A stretch of DNA of 64,000 bases from Fibrobacter succinogenes (GTDB lineage Bacteria > Fibrobacterota > Fibrobacteria > Fibrobacterales > Fibrobacteraceae). Position numbers and translations under genes: made by a program. Positions 15,777 through 23,346 of the stretch are shown in pieces. A model generated the notes under the pieces. The model did not search any database. It was not told the DNA's origin and worked only from the letters and a program-made list of their open reading frames with translations. How positions within the stretch are numbered: the stretch's first letter is position 1; every line of letters begins with the position of its first letter. The stretch lies in the NCBI GenBank assembly GCA_902762305.1, contig CACWNW010000001.1:62001-126000 (forward strand), given 5' to 3'.

Positions 15777-16787
15777 TCACTTCAGGAACTCGAAGACGAC
15801 CTTGCCGTCGATATCGTGCGGGCCTTCGAAGGATTTCTCGTCGAAGCCGGGCTTGTCGCCAACCGCCTCGAGAATCGCCATCCCGAGGTCGCTCCTGCTG
15901 CCTTTGAACGTCACGGCGTAAGTCACTACGTCTTTTTGGGGCTGGGTCTGCGAATTGATGGAGACGACCGACTTCAAGGCCTTCTCGAATGGAATCTTCT
16001 GGCTACGCGCGGATTTCATCTTGCGCAGCTCCACCGTGAACTGCGAGCCGTTATCGGCCGTATTGATCCAGGCATCCATAACCTGTTCCGAAAGCGTGCT
16101 GGCCGCGACGATCGCCGCCTTGTTGATGCCGCCATTGCGGGCGACTTCCACGGAGGTCGCGACAGTGTGTACCGCATTTGAGAACGCGGCGACCACCTCG
16201 CCCGAATTCACGTCGATGACTTCGACGCCAACCTGGAGGGACGCCTTAATCTTGTTGCCACGCACCCTCTGGTACTTGAGCACGGCGACTTCACCGCGGG
16301 CAATAAAGTTCACGTTTTCCTTCTCGGCGAACTTGCGCACCGCCGCACGGTCCGACGGGTTCACCGCAGTCTTCGAAAGGCTCGGTGCAATCGCAATCTT
16401 GCGCGCCATGTCAGAGGCCTTCACGTTGAACTGCAACTTCACGAACTGCTGCTGGAACTTGTCGACAATCTGGTTGTCGGGCACCTTCTTCCACACGTCT
16501 TCGGTAAACGAACCGACAGTCGTTTCGACCTGCACGGTCTCGTTGCTCGCAGAGGCATCCGATTCCTCGTCCGAGGCCTCCTCGCTAGTCGAATTGGATT
16601 CGCTCTTCTGGTTGAGCGATGTCGTCACGATACCCTTCTTCTCCCAGGTGGTGAGGACGAACGCGATGGACGGGCGCGCCTTCTGTACGGCATCGTAACC
16701 GCTACCCGTAAGGTCGTAGGCAAAGCCCGTAGAAACCATCGCGAAAAGCGCGAAGAAGGCAACAGAAAGAGCCGTAATCTTTTTCAT
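15777..16787 (-). CDS. Exported protein of unknown function, CsgG/FlgT-like features
   Basis: 336 residues with signal peptide MKKITALSVAFFALFAMVSTGFA. It has a low-complexity acidic Ser/Glu insert (about residues 60-85), then a region with the pattern seen in CsgG and FlgT-like envelope proteins: FIARGEVAVLKY, VGVEVIDVNSGEVVAAFSN, and a duplicated alpha-beta C-terminal part (FTVELRKMKS, AVTFKGSRSDLGMAILEAV). It is the first gene of the predicted operon with the CsgG-like lipoprotein and the beta-barrel. The family assignment is tentative. Confidence 0.55.
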   Translation of the reverse strand: MKKITALSVAFFALFAMVSTGFAYDLTGSGYDAVQKARPSIAFVLTTWEKKGIVTTSLNQKSESNSTSEEASDEESDASASNETVQVETTVGSFTEDVWKKVPDNQIVDKFQQQFVKLQFNVKASDMARKIAIAPSLSKTAVNPSDRAAVRKFAEKENVNFIARGEVAVLKYQRVRGNKIKASLQVGVEVIDVNSGEVVAAFSNAVHTVATSVEVARNGGINKAAIVAASTLSEQVMDAWINTADNGSQFTVELRKMKSARSQKIPFEKALKSVVSINSQTQPQKDVVTYAVTFKGSRSDLGMAILEAVGDKPGFDEKSFEGPHDIDGKVVFEFLK

Positions 16788-16885
16788 GAGGGGACCTCAG
16801 TTGTTCGTTACATTCCAGCGTAAATATAACTTTAAAGGCAGGCATGGTCAACAGGGGCCAAAGTGCCGAAATCCGCATAAAAAAG

Positions 16886-16915
16886 GGAAAAACACCGCCA
16901 TAAGACGGTGTTTTC
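16886..16915 (-). terminator. Intrinsic terminator of the GH11-CBM6 gene
   Basis: AACACCG / CGGTGTT stem; read on the minus strand it ends in TTTTTCCC. It lies just beyond the stop of the xylanase gene at 16938. Confidence 0.8.
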
Positions 16916-16937
16916 CTCAACACTCTAAAGAGTAATA

Positions 16938-18476
16938 CTAGCGCTGGGTCACGCGGACCTTCTTAATGCCGTTTGCGCTCTTGACCATGTACACGCCAGA
17001 CTTCTGGAACTTGGCGGCAATGGATTCAGAGAGGGTCTTGCCCGGGAGGAGTTCGACCTTGCCCATGAACTTACCGGTGATGTCGAACACCTGGACGGTG
17101 CTTGCGACATTGTTCATGCGGACCACCTGGGCAATGGCATCCGGAATAGAGTCATCCGGCGGAATGACAGCACCCGGCAGGGTGAACTTCACGTAGTCCA
17201 CATTAGTATTGTCGTTGGCAATCGTAATGCGGAGGGTATGTTCACCCTTGGTGAGGGTGGCCTTGCCCGTAGCGAGTTCGTAGGTATCCCAGTCGCCTTC
17301 GACACCCGTGAAGGAGAGCGAAGCGAGAGCCTTGCCGTCGAGAGAGAGTTCGAGCGTACCCGGAGCCGTACCGTTAGAAACGTTGGCTTCGATATCGTAT
17401 TCGCCATCCTGGGCAACATTAATGGTGTATTCGAGCCATTCGTCCTTGGCCGTGTAACCGATAGCCTTGCCGGTACCGCCACCAACGATATCTACAGAAG
17501 CGTAGTCCTTGCCGCGGTATTCATGGTCGCCATCTTCACCCGAGGCCCCCTGCGTTCCGGAGTAGGTAACGCCGTAGTTGCCTTCGTCGAAGTTTTCAGC
17601 TTCAACCGTACCCGGGACAGCGATAGCCTTGCCACCGAACGGCTGACGCGGAATTTCCTTTTCCGGCTCAGGCGGCTGGCCGTCTTCGCTCATGTCAAAG
17701 TAGGTATAGTTCACAGAACCGGTAGCACCGCCACCAGCTTCGGTCATGAGCATCACTTCGGTCACGTTACCGAACTTGAGCTGGATGCTCTTCTGGCCGC
17801 CCTTGGAGCCCGGAAGGCTAGCTGTCTGGCCCTTGAAGAGTTCGTTCCACTTGTCGAAATGGGCCTGGATGCTGATATGGCCGCACTGACGCGGAGTCTG
17901 GCGGATGCTGAAGATCTGCAAGAAGGTAGACTTTCCGGTCTTGGAGTCTTCATTGTCACGGACGTAAGTATGGATGGTGTAAGTAGCGCCATCAACCGTG
18001 ATTTCGCCCTGCTTGGGGCCAACATACTGTTCGCTCGGCTTGCTGAACCAGTCGTCCACGATGTAGTATTCGACCTGCGGGTTCACAGTCCAGCCATAGA
18101 TACCGATGTAGCCGTACTGGGCGTTACCGGTCTTGGTGTACTTGTAATCGGCAGTGTACTGCATGCCAACGACACTCTTACCCGGACCATTGTCGCCGTA
18201 GCGGAAACCCACGCGGGCCAGATAGTCGTTGTTGTTGTTCCACTGGGCTTCGAAAGTACCGTTGTCGTAGTACTTCATGGAGTTGGATCCACCCGCAGAC
18301 CACTGTTCATAACCCCAGCTTGTTCCGCTGATGGAACCCGTAGAGTTGCCGTTCACGCTGTGGGCATTGCCACGAGCCTTGGGCATTTCGTCATTACAGG
18401 CATCGACTGCGTAGACAGAGGTAACGAGACCGAAAGCCAAAAGGGCTCCAGCCTTAAAAAGATTTGTTTTAAACAT
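16938..18476 (-). CDS. GH11 endo-1,4-beta-xylanase with CBM6 and C-terminal module
   Basis: Secreted 512-residue xylanase. Signal peptide (residues 1-23), GH11 jelly roll (about 24-262) with nucleophile Glu136 in VEYYIVDDW and acid/base Glu246 in MLMTEAGGGATGS, a short Pro/Glu linker, a CBM6 (about 283-415; IAVPGTVEAENFDEG to NVDYVKFTL), and a C-terminal module (about 440-512) with VFDITGKFMGKV and SGVYMVKSANG ending in basic residues. The last module recurs on the neighbouring xylanases and resembles the basic terminal domains of Fibrobacter hydrolases; it is probably used for export or anchoring. The start at 18476 begins the signal peptide and has AAGGAG 7 nt upstream. First of four adjacent xylanase genes, all on this strand. 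Confidence 0.93.
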   Translation of the reverse strand: MFKTNLFKAGALLAFGLVTSVYAVDACNDEMPKARGNAHSVNGNSTGSISGTSWGYEQWSAGGSNSMKYYDNGTFEAQWNNNNDYLARVGFRYGDNGPGKSVVGMQYTADYKYTKTGNAQYGYIGIYGWTVNPQVEYYIVDDWFSKPSEQYVGPKQGEITVDGATYTIHTYVRDNEDSKTGKSTFLQIFSIRQTPRQCGHISIQAHFDKWNELFKGQTASLPGSKGGQKSIQLKFGNVTEVMLMTEAGGGATGSVNYTYFDMSEDGQPPEPEKEIPRQPFGGKAIAVPGTVEAENFDEGNYGVTYSGTQGASGEDGDHEYRGKDYASVDIVGGGTGKAIGYTAKDEWLEYTINVAQDGEYDIEANVSNGTAPGTLELSLDGKALASLSFTGVEGDWDTYELATGKATLTKGEHTLRITIANDNTNVDYVKFTLPGAVIPPDDSIPDAIAQVVRMNNVASTVQVFDITGKFMGKVELLPGKTLSESIAAKFQKSGVYMVKSANGIKKVRVTQR

Positions 18477-18550
18477 AAATATGCTCCTTGATAAAATCTG
18501 CCCTGAAAATACTTTCCACCGTCCAAAACAGGCTAAATTCCCCATTTTTT

Positions 18551-18572
18551 GTGTTGTTGCAAAAAACAACAC
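18551..18572. promoter_or_regulatory. Inverted repeat GTGTTGTT-N6-AACAACAC, candidate operator
   Basis: Perfect 8-bp arms, 74 nt before the start codon of the GH11-CBM6 gene. Similar GTTGTT/AACAAC repeats lie at comparable distance before two other xylanase genes. Confidence 0.4.
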
Positions 18573-18617
18573 CGCAAAACCGTTCCTTTTCAGGCAAATT
18601 AGTAATCCGCCATTTTT

Positions 18618-18642
18618 GCGCAAAAAACGCAATTTTTTGCGC
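18618..18642. promoter_or_regulatory. Perfect 10-bp inverted repeat
   Basis: GCGCAAAAAA / TTTTTTGCGC around a 5-nt loop, about 142 nt before the GH11-CBM6 start codon. It could be a hairpin or a protein site. Confidence 0.35.
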
Positions 18643-18745
18643 TTTTCGAGCAGAATCGCCAGCGTTGAAAATTTTGTTTAAATATTTTTACAATATTGCT
18701 TTTAAAAAGTTTTTCGAAGGAGCCATTCTGTTCCCGGTGCGGGCA

Positions 18746-18778
18746 ATAAAAAACACCCCGGCTTGAACCGGAGTGTTC
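18746..18778 (-). terminator. Intrinsic terminator of the two-domain xylanase gene
   Basis: AACACCCCGG / CCGGAGTGTT stem with 6-nt loop; the minus strand continues TTTTTTATT. Confidence 0.85.
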
Positions 18779-18802
18779 CCTTAAGGAATCAAAAATTCCG
18801 TA

Positions 18803-20665
18803 TTAGCGCACCGAGACGCGATGCATCGTGCTGCCCTGCTTCAGGAGGTAAACTCCAGAATTCTGGAAGCGAGCCTTCAGGACGTCGTTCACAGACATGC
18901 ACGGATCAAACTCGACTGAACCGAGATGGCGGCCCTGCATATCGAACACCTGGAAGGTGCCGGTAGAGGCGTCCAGACGAACATCAGCCGGGAGAGCGAT
19001 GGTCGAACTGCTGGAACGCGGAATCGAGGCACTGGACTTCGGGGTCACAGAAGAACTGGACTTCGCGGATTCAGAAGAGCGGGGCACTTCGGCAACCGGC
19101 ATCGGATGTGCCTTGTCGAACATCTTGAAGTAGGTGACATCGAACGAACCCGTTCCACCACCCGCTTCTACGAGTACCTTGGCTTCGTACATCTTGCCCA
19201 TCCTCATGCCGATAGATTCCCACTTCTTGAAGTGAGCCGTGATGTCGATATGGCCACACTGACGGGCACTCTTACGCACGCTGAAGTACTGCGGGAAGGT
19301 CTGGTCGCCCTTGATAGAGGGGGCGTTGTAGCGGGTATTCTGGTAAATTTCGTAGGTATCGCCGTCAACCGTGAATTCACCCTTTCTCTGGCCGAGGAGG
19401 TTTGCGCCCGGCTTGTTGAACCAGTCGTCCACGATATAGTATTCTACGAGCGGGTCAACTGTCCAGCCGTAGATACCGATGTAGTTGTAACCGCCTGCGC
19501 TGCCCTGGTGGCTCCACTTGTAGTAAGCATCGATGGGACCAACCTGATCGTAAGTCTTGTCCTCGTTGTACTTGAAACCTACGCGGGCAAGGAAATCGTT
19601 TGTGCCGCTCCATTTGGCGGTGTAGGTTCCGTTGTCGTAGTAGGTCATGGAGTTGTTGCCACCCTGGTACCAGATTTCGTAATGGTAACCAGTGGAGCCG
19701 ATATTGCCCGTAGAGCTTGAGTTATTGCGGCCATTGTCCGTCTTGCTCTGGCCTTCGTGGCCCATCTTGTCCTTACAAGCGTCAATCGTAGCAGAAGCCG
19801 TGCCACCGTGAGAAGAACTGGACTTTGCCACAGAAGAGCTGGACTTAGGTGCGCTGGCAGAGCTTGTCGGAGTAGACTGAGCATTATCAGTCATGTTGAA
19901 GTAGGTGTAGTCCACGGAACCCGTAGCGTTACCACCGGCTTCGGTCATGAGCATAACTTCGGTCACGTTACCGAACTTGAGCGAAGCAGAAGCACCACCC
20001 TTCGAACCGCGGAGCTGCTTGGTCTGGCCGGTGAAGAGTTCGTCCCACTTCTTGAAGTGAGCGGAAATGTCGATATGGCCGCACTGACGCGGAGTCTCGC
20101 GGATGCTGAAGAACTGCACGAACGTGGAAGTACCCGACTTGGAGGGTTCGCTCTGGCGGAGGAACGCGTGGATGGTGTACTTGGCACCGTCGACGGTGAT
20201 TTCGCCGAACTTTTCACCCACATAGTTTTCGCTCGGCTTGCTGTACCAGTCGTCAACGATGTAGTATTCGGTTTCGGGGTTCTTGGTCCAGCCGTACACG
20301 CCAATGTACCCGTACTGGGCGTTACCAGTCTTGGAGTACTTGTAATCGACTGCGAAATTCTTGGACTTGTGGCTAATGCCGTTACCATTGTACTGGTAAC
20401 CCACGCGAGTCAAGTAGTCACCCGAGCCACTCCAGTTAGCCTTGAACGTACCATTGCTATAATACGTCATCGAGGCATTGCCACCCTGGTACCACTGTTC
20501 GTAGCCCCAAGGGGTCCCACTGATGGGACCAACCCTGTTGCCACTCACTTGCGTACCATTGCCAGAATGTCCCATGTTATCATTACAAGCATCTGCCGCG
20601 AAGGCAGACGTTGCAAAACCCATCAATACGGTTAGGCCCATTACAGCCAAATAGCTTTTTTTCAT
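18803..20665 (-). CDS. xynC: Endo-1,4-beta-xylanase with two GH11 catalytic domains (XynC-type)
   Basis: Secreted 620-residue bifunctional xylanase. Order: signal peptide (1-23), GH11 domain A (about 24-262; nucleophile Glu133 in TEYYIVDDW, acid/base Glu242 in MLMTEAGGNATGS), a Ser-rich linker, GH11 domain B (about 296-518; Glu408 in VEYYIVDDW, Glu500 in KVLVEAGGGTGS), a second Ser-rich linker, and the C-terminal module (VFDMQGRHLGSV ... SGVYLLKQGS). Both active sites look intact. This is the architecture and approximate size of F. succinogenes XynC. AAGGAG lies 5 nt before the ATG. The gene has its own terminator and a CAACAA/TTGTTG inverted repeat 65 nt upstream. Confidence 0.93.
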   Translation of the reverse strand: MKKSYLAVMGLTVLMGFATSAFAADACNDNMGHSGNGTQVSGNRVGPISGTPWGYEQWYQGGNASMTYYSNGTFKANWSGSGDYLTRVGYQYNGNGISHKSKNFAVDYKYSKTGNAQYGYIGVYGWTKNPETEYYIVDDWYSKPSENYVGEKFGEITVDGAKYTIHAFLRQSEPSKSGTSTFVQFFSIRETPRQCGHIDISAHFKKWDELFTGQTKQLRGSKGGASASLKFGNVTEVMLMTEAGGNATGSVDYTYFNMTDNAQSTPTSSASAPKSSSSVAKSSSSHGGTASATIDACKDKMGHEGQSKTDNGRNNSSSTGNIGSTGYHYEIWYQGGNNSMTYYDNGTYTAKWSGTNDFLARVGFKYNEDKTYDQVGPIDAYYKWSHQGSAGGYNYIGIYGWTVDPLVEYYIVDDWFNKPGANLLGQRKGEFTVDGDTYEIYQNTRYNAPSIKGDQTFPQYFSVRKSARQCGHIDITAHFKKWESIGMRMGKMYEAKVLVEAGGGTGSFDVTYFKMFDKAHPMPVAEVPRSSESAKSSSSVTPKSSASIPRSSSSTIALPADVRLDASTGTFQVFDMQGRHLGSVEFDPCMSVNDVLKARFQNSGVYLLKQGSTMHRVSVR

Positions 20666-20730
20666 AATAACTCCTTATATATCCCGTATTACCAAATTTA
20701 TATTTAAAAATTATCCGACTATCTATATGA

Positions 20731-20750
20731 TACAACAAAGCGTTGTTGTA
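20731..20750. promoter_or_regulatory. Inverted repeat TACAACAA-N4-TTGTTGTA, candidate operator
   Basis: Perfect 8-bp arms, 65 nt before the xynC start codon. It shares the ACAAC/GTTGT core with repeats upstream of two neighbouring xylanase genes, though the arms are in the reverse order. Confidence 0.35.
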
Positions 20751-20762
20751 AACATCAACGTC

Positions 20763-20789
20763 AAAAACACGCCAAAAAAGGCGTTTTTT
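20763..20789 (-). terminator. Intrinsic terminator of the third xylanase gene
   Basis: Short ACGCC / GGCGT stem flanked by A and T runs; on the minus strand it ends in GTTTTTGA. Confidence 0.65.
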
Positions 20790-20822
20790 GTAAACTCCCC
20801 ATATAAAACAACGGGACGGTTC

Positions 20823-21947
20823 CTATTCGCTCACGGAGAGCAAGCCAAGCTTTTCGTCGACCTTCACCATGTAAATACCAGCGACACCGAACCTCGCGAG
20901 GATGGCGCTGCCGATGGTCGAACCCGCAGGTACGAACACCTTACCGAGCACGCGGCCCTGCACGTCAAAAACCAGCAAATTGCGGTCGGACATGCTAACG
21001 CGTGCAGTCGCAGACAAGGCCAACGTCGAGCTGGAGGACTCCGCCACAGAGCTAGAAGATTCGGCGACAGAACTCGATTCCGGAGCCACAGAGCTGGAAG
21101 AGCCGGCGACAGAACTCGATTCAGGCCCCGTGGAACTGGAGGAGGTCTCGGCAGGTTTTGTCCCAAACTCAATATAGGCATAGTCGATAGAGCCCTTGGC
21201 ATTGTCAAAGGCTTCGACCGCGGCCATCACATTGTCCAAATTGCCAAATTTGAGTGCGACGTTCTTGAGGACTCCCTTAGCATTCGGAATGCTATCGGTC
21301 TGCCCCGCAAAGAGTTCGTCAAACTTTTTGAAATGGGCCGAAATATCTATATGGCCGCACTCACGCGGAGTTTCGCGAATGCTAAAGATGTGCATATAGT
21401 GAGTATATTCCCCAAAAGCCTCCCCTTCTTCGCGCAAAATGGCATGAACCGCGTATTTTGCGCCATCCACCTCAAATTCGCCAAATTTCCGCCCGACAAA
21501 CGATTCATCAATCGTACCCGTCCAATCGTCAACAATGAAATATTCGTTAAACGGCTGTTTCGTCCAGCCGTGAACACCGACAAAGACCCTTCCGGATACA
21601 ATATTCTTAGAATACCTGTAATCCAAGGTAAAATATCTGGTTTTGATGTCCACGCCATTCTTATCGTTAAAGCTGAACCCAAGACGGGCCAAGAAATCCT
21701 GGGTATCTTGCCACTCGGCCTTGAAAATTCCGTTTGGATAGAAGGTCATGCTACCGGAAGCACCCGGATCGCCATACCACAACTGGTAATCATACGCAGT
21801 TCCAGCACTACCACTCTGAGGATTCGACACGAGGTGTCCCTCCCCCGAAAGGTACGAATTTTCGACTGTACACGCATCGACCGCATATGCGGAAGCGGCT
21901 AGCGAAAAAGCAAGAAATGCGCCAAATTTCACCATTTTGCCCTTCAT
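20823..21947 (-). CDS. GH11 endo-1,4-beta-xylanase, single domain
   Basis: 374 residues: signal peptide (to about residue 22), a more divergent GH11 domain (about 24-262), a Ser-rich linker (about 265-312) and the C-terminal module (LVFDVQGRVLGKVF ... VAGIYMVKVDE). Nucleophile Glu135 in FNEYFIVDDW and a candidate acid/base Glu245 in VMAAVEAFDNAKGS are retained, but the usual EAGG is EAFD, so substrate range or activity may differ. Two ATG codons are possible: 21947 or 21935 (MVKFGAF), the latter with GAAGGG a few nt upstream. A GTTGTT-N6-AACAAC hairpin lies 75 nt upstream. Confidence 0.85.
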   Translation of the reverse strand: MKGKMVKFGAFLAFSLAASAYAVDACTVENSYLSGEGHLVSNPQSGSAGTAYDYQLWYGDPGASGSMTFYPNGIFKAEWQDTQDFLARLGFSFNDKNGVDIKTRYFTLDYRYSKNIVSGRVFVGVHGWTKQPFNEYFIVDDWTGTIDESFVGRKFGEFEVDGAKYAVHAILREEGEAFGEYTHYMHIFSIRETPRECGHIDISAHFKKFDELFAGQTDSIPNAKGVLKNVALKFGNLDNVMAAVEAFDNAKGSIDYAYIEFGTKPAETSSSSTGPESSSVAGSSSSVAPESSSVAESSSSVAESSSSTLALSATARVSMSDRNLLVFDVQGRVLGKVFVPAGSTIGSAILARFGVAGIYMVKVDEKLGLLSVSE

Positions 21948-22009
21948 TTTCTACCATTCATTATTTTTAACATACATAATATATAATACCACGCTCACGA
22001 AGGGCCATC

Positions 22010-22046
22010 ACAAAAAGAAAATGACGTTGTTCTTTAAAACAACGTC
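22010..22046. terminator. Hairpin: terminator of the fourth xylanase gene, also a possible operator of the third
   Basis: GACGTTGTT / AACAACGTC perfect 9-bp stem (22023-22046) followed on the minus strand by ATTTTCTTTTTG. It can act as terminator for the gene ending at 22071, but its GTTGTT-N6-AACAAC core also matches the repeat before the GH11-CBM6 gene. Confidence 0.6.
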
Positions 22047-22070
22047 ACAAAACTGCGTTTTCCGCAAAAA

Positions 22071-23186
22071 TTACTTCGTTACAGTGAGTGTCTGGACCTT
22101 TCCGCCGTACTTCACCATATAGACGCCAGCCTTGCCATACTTGGCGAGAAGGGCGCTATTGACGCTCGTCCCTGCCGGAACAAACACCTGACCCAGCGAA
22201 TTGCCAAGCACGTCGAAGACCATCATGTTGCGGTCCTGCGTGGCCATGCGGGCAACCATGGGCAAAGCGATTGTCGAGCTGGAGGAACCAGCAGGCATGA
22301 TCGCGCTGGAAGACGGAGGCGCAACCGCACTGGATGCCGGAGCGACAGAAGAGGAAGACGGAGCAGCCGCGCTGGAAGAAGCCACAACAGAACTAGAACT
22401 CTTGGGCAGGTCGTTCTGGACATACACCTTGGCGTAGTTAAAATCGATCTTGCCGGAGGCACCCTGCTGTTCGGGGTACTGGCCGGCTTCACCCAGGATC
22501 TTGGCTTCGTACAGGGACTTGCCGATGGCAATGCCCTTATTCTTCCAGGCCTTGAAATGTTCCGTAATGCTGATGGTACCACATTTACGGGCCGTACTTC
22601 TCAAGCTGTAAATCTGGTCGAAAGCCTTGTAACCTTCGATAGTGGCTCTGTTTGCACTCGCCGTGAAGATTTCATATTCGGCACCGTCAATAGTAACCTT
22701 GCCCTTCGACGTTCCAAGCCAATTCGGCCTGGAGGCCGGGCCCCAGTTGTCCACGATGTACCATTCAATCAGCGGATTCTGCATCCAGCCGTAAATACCG
22801 GCATAGGCATACGAAATCGACTTGTCGTTGGTAAAGGTCTTCATGCTATAGTCGGCAACGAGATTGCCCACCGTGAACGGGTCCTTGCCGCTATTCTGCC
22901 CGTAGAAAAGGCCTTCACGGCACAAAAAGTCGTCGGTGTTGGTGAACGTGCAAGAGAACGAGCCATCGGTATAAAAGTCCGTAGTAGCGCTGCCGCTCTT
23001 GGTCCACTGTTCATAGTGGTAATCACCGATATTGCCGGTTTCGCCCTTGTCCGAACCTGCGCCTACACTGAAAGACACCGTCTTTTTTGTGCCACCATGG
23101 CTCGCATTGCAGAAGTCCTGTGCAAAAGCGCCAGAAGCAGCGAAAGCCACACAAAGAGCCGAAGCCCCAAGAATCCTTACATTCAT
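22071..23186 (-). CDS. GH11 endo-1,4-beta-xylanase, single domain
   Basis: 371 residues: signal peptide MNVRILGASALCVAFAASGA (cleaved near FAQD), GH11 domain (about 24-255) with nucleophile Glu141 in IEWYIVDNWG and acid/base Glu233 in AKILGEAGQYPEQQGAS, a Ser/Ala-rich linker, and the C-terminal module (MVFDVLGNSLGQVFV ... AGVYMVKYGG). The start at 23186 begins the signal peptide and has GGAGGG 5 nt upstream; an earlier in-frame ATG would add a basic 28-residue tail with no similarity. It is transcribed first in the four-gene xylanase block. Confidence 0.9.
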   Translation of the reverse strand: MNVRILGASALCVAFAASGAFAQDFCNASHGGTKKTVSFSVGAGSDKGETGNIGDYHYEQWTKSGSATTDFYTDGSFSCTFTNTDDFLCREGLFYGQNSGKDPFTVGNLVADYSMKTFTNDKSISYAYAGIYGWMQNPLIEWYIVDNWGPASRPNWLGTSKGKVTIDGAEYEIFTASANRATIEGYKAFDQIYSLRSTARKCGTISITEHFKAWKNKGIAIGKSLYEAKILGEAGQYPEQQGASGKIDFNYAKVYVQNDLPKSSSSVVASSSAAAPSSSSVAPASSAVAPPSSSAIMPAGSSSSTIALPMVARMATQDRNMMVFDVLGNSLGQVFVPAGTSVNSALLAKYGKAGVYMVKYGGKVQTLTVTK

Positions 23187-23290
23187 TTTTCCCTCCGATT
23201 TGTAAGTTTTTTTACATATATATATTTTATTTTTGACAATTTCAACTTTTTTTACTTTCCCTGCAATCATTTTCAGGACAAAAAAACAAA

Positions 23291-23325
23291 AAAAAGGCGT
23301 TTCCGGAGTGGAAAACGCCTTTTTT
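23291..23325. terminator. Intrinsic terminator after gyrA
   Basis: AGGCGTTTCC / GGAAAACGCCT stem with A-run on one side and T-run on the other, so it can work in both directions. It ends the gyrA transcript and isolates the xylanase block. Confidence 0.85.
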
Positions 23326-23346
23326 GCACGCTATATAATACGCAGG

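Larger units (their letters stand above)
18477..18745. other. AT-rich upstream region of the GH11-CBM6 gene
   Basis: No gene was found in this stretch between the xylanase start and the terminator of xynC. It holds the ribosome site, two perfect inverted repeats (18551-18572 and 18618-18642) and A/T-rich runs, so it is probably a regulatory region. Confidence 0.5.

Noticed and set aside
16702-16923. 73-codon ORF upstream of the exported protein gene
   Set aside because: Overlaps the signal-peptide coding start and the xylanase terminator; no ribosome site.
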